Part shown: in pieces, positions 6,783 through 9,810 of the stretch | Layout: every line of letters starts with the position of its first letter | How positions within the stretch are numbered: position 1 is the stretch's first letter | Origin: JAZQHR01 sp045540815 | GTDB lineage: Bacteria; Bacillota; Clostridia; UMGS1810 | DNA: 9,810 nucleotides | NCBI GenBank assembly: GCA_045540815.1 | Contig: JAZQHY010000025.1 | Span: 1 to 9,810, forward strand | Reading direction: 5' to 3' | Translations under genes and position numbers: made by a program | The notes under the pieces: generated by a model | Databases searched by the model: none | Told to the model about the DNA's origin: nothing | Seen by the model: only the letters and a program-made list of their open reading frames with translations

Positions 6783-7105
6783 ATTCTCTCACCTATCATA
6801 AGTGCAAGTTCGTATGCAGTTTTATCGCTTCGAAGTAGTGTTACACCTTCTTCGTTTGCTTTATTTATAACGTCTTCGCCTACGTCCATACCCTGCGCGA
6901 TAATAATTGCGCTAAGTTCAGTAAGCACTGCAATAGCGATAATATTCATATTTGTCTGAACTGTTATCCATAGATTGTCCGTTTCAACCTTTCCCATAGC
7001 GTGACTTAAAAGATCGCATATAAAGCAACCTGATATTTCTCTGTTCAAATCGCCTCCGGCAATAACCTCAAGTGCGAGTTCGTTTATGAGTGCGTCAAGC
7101 TTCAT
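6779..7105 (-). CDS. Small DRTGG-domain-like protein (second copy)
   Basis: A 108-residue soluble protein resembling the stand-alone DRTGG domain, a beta-alpha module otherwise found in phosphotransacetylase-like and CBS-pyrophosphatase proteins. The core runs from about residue 20 to 100: GCFICDLLSHAMG, LWITVQTNMNIIAIAVL, SAIIIAQG and a C-terminal segment with LLRSDKTAYELAL. The literal DRTGG motif is absent. It aligns along its whole length with the other small protein at 8854-9195, weakly but in the same order, so both appear to be paralogues. Its ATG overlaps the stop of the hydS-like gene by 4 bases, and its own stop overlaps the PHP start. Ligand binding, possibly of a nucleotide, is a guess from the domain family. 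No catalytic residues are apparent. Confidence 0.75.
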   Translation of the reverse strand: MKLDALINELALEVIAGGDLNREISGCFICDLLSHAMGKVETDNLWITVQTNMNIIAIAVLTELSAIIIAQGMDVGEDVINKANEEGVTLLRSDKTAYELALMIGERI

Positions 7106-8388
7106 ACGTCACTCCTCCTTTTTTCATATATATCCATCTTACGTGCAATGTCATCTATCATCTCACGCATTTTAAATATACATTCGTATTCATGTGTATA
7201 ACCTCTTACGATATCTTCGGCAAAGGTCTTACACGTCGGCGATCCGCAAGCACCACAATCAAGTCCCGGAAGGCCATCGTTAATTTCCATCATACGTTCA
7301 AGCTTTTCCATAGCCACTTTTCTGTCAGGGTCAAGAGTAAGAACAGGATTATATGATATAGAGTCATTAAACATTATATCTACATCGCCTTCAGGCAGGC
7401 TAACTTCTTTGCCTTTAAGCATTTTCGAAAGACGCGAAACACGAGTATGAGCAACAAAATTATTTTCAACACACAGCGGTCCGCCAACACATCCGCCGGT
7501 ACACGCAAGTGCCTCTACAAATTCCAAATCGAGAAGCCTGTCATTTTCTATCTCTTCGAACACCTTAACCACATTATCTATACCATCAACGGCTATGTAA
7601 TTTTCGCACTTAAGCGCACTAACCTCTCCACCGCTTTTTGCCCAGCAAACGCCTGAGAAATCAGCTTTTGAAAGTTCTTTTAAGCTTTCATTATCCGACA
7701 GATACGGAAGTATCTTTTTATACACTTCCTTTATAGAAAACGCTCCATCAACGTTCATTTCCTTTATACCCGGATGCTGTTTTACACTTGTAGCTTTTGC
7801 TGCACAAGGAGTTATAAAGAACACTCCCACATCTTCCGGTTTAAAGCCTTTTTCCTTCACGGCTAGTTCTCTTGCCATTCTTCCGGCTAGATGCATAGGT
7901 GATATTACAGGCAATATATTATCTATAAGGCTTGGAAATCTAACCGATATAAGCCTTAACACTGCAGGGCATGCTGAATTTATAATAGGCTTTTCTATAC
8001 CGCCTTTTTCTATCACTTTTTTCGATTCTCTGGTAACTATCTGGGCGGCATATGCCACTTCAAAAACATCGTCAAAACCAATTTTCAAAAGAGCATTTAA
8101 TATCACATTTACATCGTTAACCTTATCAAACTGTCCATAGAAAGTGGGTGCAGGAAGTGCTATATTGTATTTATAATTTTTCATTATATCAAAGCTATCT
8201 GTTATAGCTTTTTTGGCGTGATACGGACACACTCTTATACATTCACCACAGTCGATACATCTGTCTTTTAATATAGTAGCTTTGCCGTTTCGAACTCTTA
8301 TTGCCTGTGTCGGACAAAGTTTTATACAGTTTGTACAGCCTTTGCATTTTTCTTTATCGAGTGTAACCGAATGAATTATACTATCCAC
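7102..8388 (-). CDS. Putative sensory [FeFe]-hydrogenase-like iron-sulfur protein (HydS-like)
   Basis: A 428-residue cytoplasmic protein with two N-terminal [4Fe-4S] sites (C15/18/21/25 and C44/47/50/54), a divergent H-cluster domain (about 75-310), and a C-terminal Fe-S domain CGACGSPTC with C378, C381, C386 and C403. Three H-cluster motifs are recognisable: NSACP (C140), TPCAAK (C195) and ALACTGGC (C296, C300). All four [4Fe-4S]H ligands are kept. The proton-transfer cysteine is Ala139; by eye, the two Glu and one Ser of the proton path are Ser, Val and Leu; both cluster-flanking methionines are replaced. This matches putative sensory hydrogenases such as Thermotoga HydS. There is no PAS or kinase domain. 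I chose GTG 8386-8388 because GAGGTG lies 6 bases before it; an in-frame GTG at 8395-8397 lacks such a site. It ends in an ATGA overlap with the next gene. A sensor role is inference. Confidence 0.87.
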   Translation of the reverse strand: MDSIIHSVTLDKEKCKGCTNCIKLCPTQAIRVRNGKATILKDRCIDCGECIRVCPYHAKKAITDSFDIMKNYKYNIALPAPTFYGQFDKVNDVNVILNALLKIGFDDVFEVAYAAQIVTRESKKVIEKGGIEKPIINSACPAVLRLISVRFPSLIDNILPVISPMHLAGRMARELAVKEKGFKPEDVGVFFITPCAAKATSVKQHPGIKEMNVDGAFSIKEVYKKILPYLSDNESLKELSKADFSGVCWAKSGGEVSALKCENYIAVDGIDNVVKVFEEIENDRLLDLEFVEALACTGGCVGGPLCVENNFVAHTRVSRLSKMLKGKEVSLPEGDVDIMFNDSISYNPVLTLDPDRKVAMEKLERMMEINDGLPGLDCGACGSPTCKTFAEDIVRGYTHEYECIFKMREMIDDIARKMDIYEKRRSDV

Positions 8389-8394
8389 ATGCCT

Positions 8395-8400
8395 CACCTC
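8395..8400 (-). promoter_or_regulatory. Ribosome binding site deciding the start of the HydS-like gene
   Basis: The minus strand reads GAGGTG, complementary to the 16S rRNA tail, 6 bases before the GTG at 8386-8388. It overlaps the alternative upstream GTG (8395-8397), which itself is preceded only by an A-rich run. Confidence 0.65.
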
Positions 8401-8407
8401 GCTTTTT

Positions 8408-8836
8408 TTAATCGATATTTACAACCATTTCGACAGTCGTACCCTTTCCTAATTCAGAAGTTATTTTCATACTGTCTGTGTATTTTTTCATATTCGGAAG
8501 TCCCATGCCGGCGCCGAAGCCAAGCTCGCGCACGCTTTCTGTGGCTGTGGAATAGCCCTCCTTCATAGCAAGGTCAATGTTTGCTATACCAGGCCCCTTA
8601 TCGGCAAGCACCATTTTTATATAATCGTCCGCTATTTCCACATCGATAGTTCCACCGTTTGCATGGATTACCATATTTATTTCGCCTTCGTACATTGCAA
8701 CAGCAACTTTTCTTATAATATCAGGAGGTATGCTAAGTTGCCTCAACATTTTCTTTAGTTTACTGGATGCTTCTCCTGCAACTGAAAAGTCTTCGTCATC
8801 AACGTCAAAATGCAAATGTACCTTTTTATCGTCCAT
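8408..8836 (-). CDS. RsbW/RsbT-like serine-kinase-type ATPase
   Basis: A 142-residue single-domain protein of the anti-sigma-factor kinase class (HATPase_c_2). The N-box is EGEINMVIHANGG (50-62, with E50, N54 and H58), the G1 box DKGPGI (79-84), and the G2 box GFGAGMGLPNMKKYTD (106-121) followed by GKGT (130-133). Relatives such as RsbW, SpoIIAB and RsbT phosphorylate a serine on a STAS-domain partner and may bind a sigma factor. No STAS protein, PP2C phosphatase or sigma factor is in this window. It lies directly before the HydS-like gene and after a DRTGG gene. I recall a similar ATPase beside sensory hydrogenases in other anaerobes. ATG start with AAGGAGG 7 bases upstream. The fold is secure; kinase activity and partner are unknown. 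Confidence 0.87.
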   Translation of the reverse strand: MDDKKVHLHFDVDDEDFSVAGEASSKLKKMLRQLSIPPDIIRKVAVAMYEGEINMVIHANGGTIDVEIADDYIKMVLADKGPGIANIDLAMKEGYSTATESVRELGFGAGMGLPNMKKYTDSMKITSELGKGTTVEMVVNID

Positions 8837-8853
8837 TTCGAAGCCTCCTTATA

Positions 8854-9195
8854 TTATTTATTATAAAGTCCTCCTGCGTATATCTTACCGCACGCAAGAT
8901 ACATTGGATATTCTGTGCCAAGTATCGCTATTTTTGCTTCATTTGCAAGCTCTATCATTTCATCTGTTGGTTTCTTTCCGCGCACAAATACGATAGCTTT
9001 CATATCCATCATTTCTGCAGTCCTTACAACCTGTGCATTTACAAGTCCTGTAAGAAGTAATGCCTGGTCTTTTACAAAAGCAAGCACGTCACTCATAAGG
9101 TCGCTTCCGCATGCGGATAACACTTCTGTTTCCAAGCATGCTTCATCTGTGTAAACTTTAGCATTTAAAATGTTTTTTACCTCGCAAAGTTTCAT
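8854..9195 (-). CDS. Small DRTGG-domain-like protein (first copy)
   Basis: A 113-residue soluble protein, first gene of the HydS-like set. The DRTGG-like core covers about residues 24-110: VLSACGSDLMSDVLAF, LLLTGLVNAQVVRTAEMM, KAIVFVRGK and AILGTEYPMYLACG. It is paralogous to the 108-residue protein at 6779-7105; both have a Gly-x-x-x-Asp-Leu or similar turn, a hydrophobic strand after it, and a matching C-terminal strand-helix. It starts at ATG 9193-9195 with AAGGAGGG just upstream, only 18 bases after the T tract of the rdgB terminator, so its promoter must lie inside or before rdgB unless it relies on read-through. Function is unknown; ligand binding is suggested only by the domain family. 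Confidence 0.8.
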   Translation of the reverse strand: MKLCEVKNILNAKVYTDEACLETEVLSACGSDLMSDVLAFVKDQALLLTGLVNAQVVRTAEMMDMKAIVFVRGKKPTDEMIELANEAKIAILGTEYPMYLACGKIYAGGLYNK

Positions 9196-9213
9196 ATGTA
9201 CCCTCCTTAGATT

Positions 9214-9242
9214 AAAAAAAGCGCATAGGTATCCCTATACAC
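9214..9242 (-). terminator. Intrinsic terminator or attenuator at the rdgB stop codon
   Basis: In the minus-strand RNA, GUGUAUAGG and CCUAUGCGC (9 pairs, two of them G-U) close a GAUA loop and are followed directly by seven U residues (9214-9220). Three A residues before the stem can pair with the U tract. The stem includes the rdgB stop codon (9235-9237). This is the best terminator in the window. Confidence 0.75.
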
Positions 9243-9810
9243 TTTCGTTATATAAAAAATTTTTTAGTTTTTCTAGTGCTATGCTTCTGTGGCTGACTTT
9301 GTTTTTCATTTCCTCGCTCGCTTCAGCAAGTGTCATACCATATTCTTCAAAGTAAAACACAGGGTCATAGCCAAAACCATTTTCGCCTCTTTTAACTGTA
9401 TCTATTATGCCATAACATTCACCGCGGAAGGTGTATTCTCTTCCGTCAGGGTACACAATAGCAATAGCGCACGTAAAATGGGCACCGCGTTTTTCACGCG
9501 GTACATTTTCAAGCTCTGACAGAAGCTTATTTACACGGTCATCGTCACTTCCTTCTGTGTATCTTGCAGAATATATTCCCGGCGCACCATTTAGAAAGTC
9601 TACCTCAAGTCCCGAATCATCAGCTATAACAGTTTTCCCTGAAAGCTTAGATATTTCACGAGCTTTTATAAGAGCATTCTCTTCAAATGTAGTGCCGTTT
9701 TCTTCCACGTCAACATCTATTCCTGCATCATCTAGTCCAATCACGTTAAAACCATCAAGTATGCTCTTTATCTCTTTTAATTTCCCTTTGTTTTTTGTTG
9801 CAACAAGTAT
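9235..9810 (-). CDS. rdgB: XTP/dITP pyrophosphatase RdgB/HAM1 (5' end cut by window)
   Basis: A housecleaning enzyme that hydrolyses non-canonical purine triphosphates (dITP, dXTP, ITP) to monophosphate and pyrophosphate, keeping them out of DNA. Signature motifs: ATKNKGK near the N-terminus (read from 9810 inwards), TTFEENALIKARE, the catalytic DDSGLEVD followed by NGAPGIYSARY, GFGYDPVF, and the C-terminal SHRSIALEKL. The frame stays open from 9810 to the stop at 9235 (191 visible residues), so the gene runs off the right edge. By comparison with the family only the initiator and perhaps one or two more codons are missing. A GTG at 9742-9744 is in frame but internal, since conserved residues precede it. 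It is followed by a terminator, so its link with the downstream regulatory genes may be positional only. Confidence 0.96.
   Translation of the reverse strand: MLVATKNKGKLKEIKSILDGFNVIGLDDAGIDVDVEENGTTFEENALIKAREISKLSGKTVIADDSGLEVDFLNGAPGIYSARYTEGSDDDRVNKLLSELENVPREKRGAHFTCAIAIVYPDGREYTFRGECYGIIDTVKRGENGFGYDPVFYFEEYGMTLAEASEEMKNKVSHRSIALEKLKNFLYNESV

Noticed and set aside
8395..8397. GTG as the start of the HydS-like gene
   Set aside because: It would be inside the GAGGTG ribosome site that serves the GTG three codons later; it adds only three residues and has no site of its own.
151..9519. Numerous other plus-strand open frames of 60-122 codons
   Set aside because: All are antisense to recognised genes, have no family resemblance and show low-complexity composition; none has a good ribosome site in context.
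9742..9744. GTG as the start of rdgB
   Set aside because: The frame continues upstream to the window edge and encodes the conserved ATKNKGK motif, so the true start is outside.
1..9810. CRISPR array, tRNA or rRNA gene, insertion sequence or phage attachment site
   Set aside because: No repeated spacer pattern, no cloverleaf-type sequence in the short gaps, no transposase or integrase; the only long palindrome is single copy.

Overview
The window comes from a strictly anaerobic, AT-rich Clostridia-type Firmicute. Evidence: strong AGGAGG ribosome sites, GTG and TTG starts, an NADH-linked trimeric [FeFe] hydrogenase, and best resemblance of every protein to clostridial families. I cannot name the species. 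All genes lie on the minus strand, so the window reads from right (9810) to left (1).

In order of transcription: rdgB/ham1 (nucleotide-pool sanitation, its first few codons outside the window) ends in a good intrinsic terminator. Next is a tightly packed five-gene set (9195 to 6072): a small DRTGG-domain protein, an RsbW-like ATPase, a sensory-type [FeFe]-hydrogenase-like protein (HydS-like), a second small DRTGG protein and a PHP-domain phosphoesterase. Two junctions are 4-bp ATGA overlaps. A 100-bp AT-rich gap then carries an extended -10 promoter and a partial Rex-like operator. It drives the second set (5971 to 982), ordered as in the hydC-E-D-B-A operon I recall from Acetobacterium woodii: NuoE-like subunit, stand-alone GHKL ATPase, thioredoxin-like 2Fe-2S protein, NuoF-like flavoprotein, and catalytic [FeFe] hydrogenase. 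A hairpin terminator follows, then a perfect 26-bp palindrome, then rsmA (16S rRNA dimethyltransferase, TTG start).

How they may work together: HydA, HydB and HydC form the trimeric, probably electron-bifurcating hydrogenase that couples NADH and reduced ferredoxin to H2. The upstream set looks like a signalling or control module. Its HydS-like protein keeps the Fe-S and H-cluster ligands but has lost all four proton-relay side chains, so it probably senses H2 or redox state instead of turning over. Two kinase-type ATPases without phosphoacceptor domains, two DRTGG proteins and a PHP enzyme surround it. What the module signals to is not visible here. The general association is known from other anaerobes (Thermotoga, Thermoanaerobacter, Acetobacterium). 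The output pathway and the roles of the ATPases, DRTGG proteins and PHP enzyme are, as far as I know, undefined.

No tRNA, rRNA, CRISPR array, insertion sequence or phage feature is visible, and no gene-free stretch exceeds about 110 bases.
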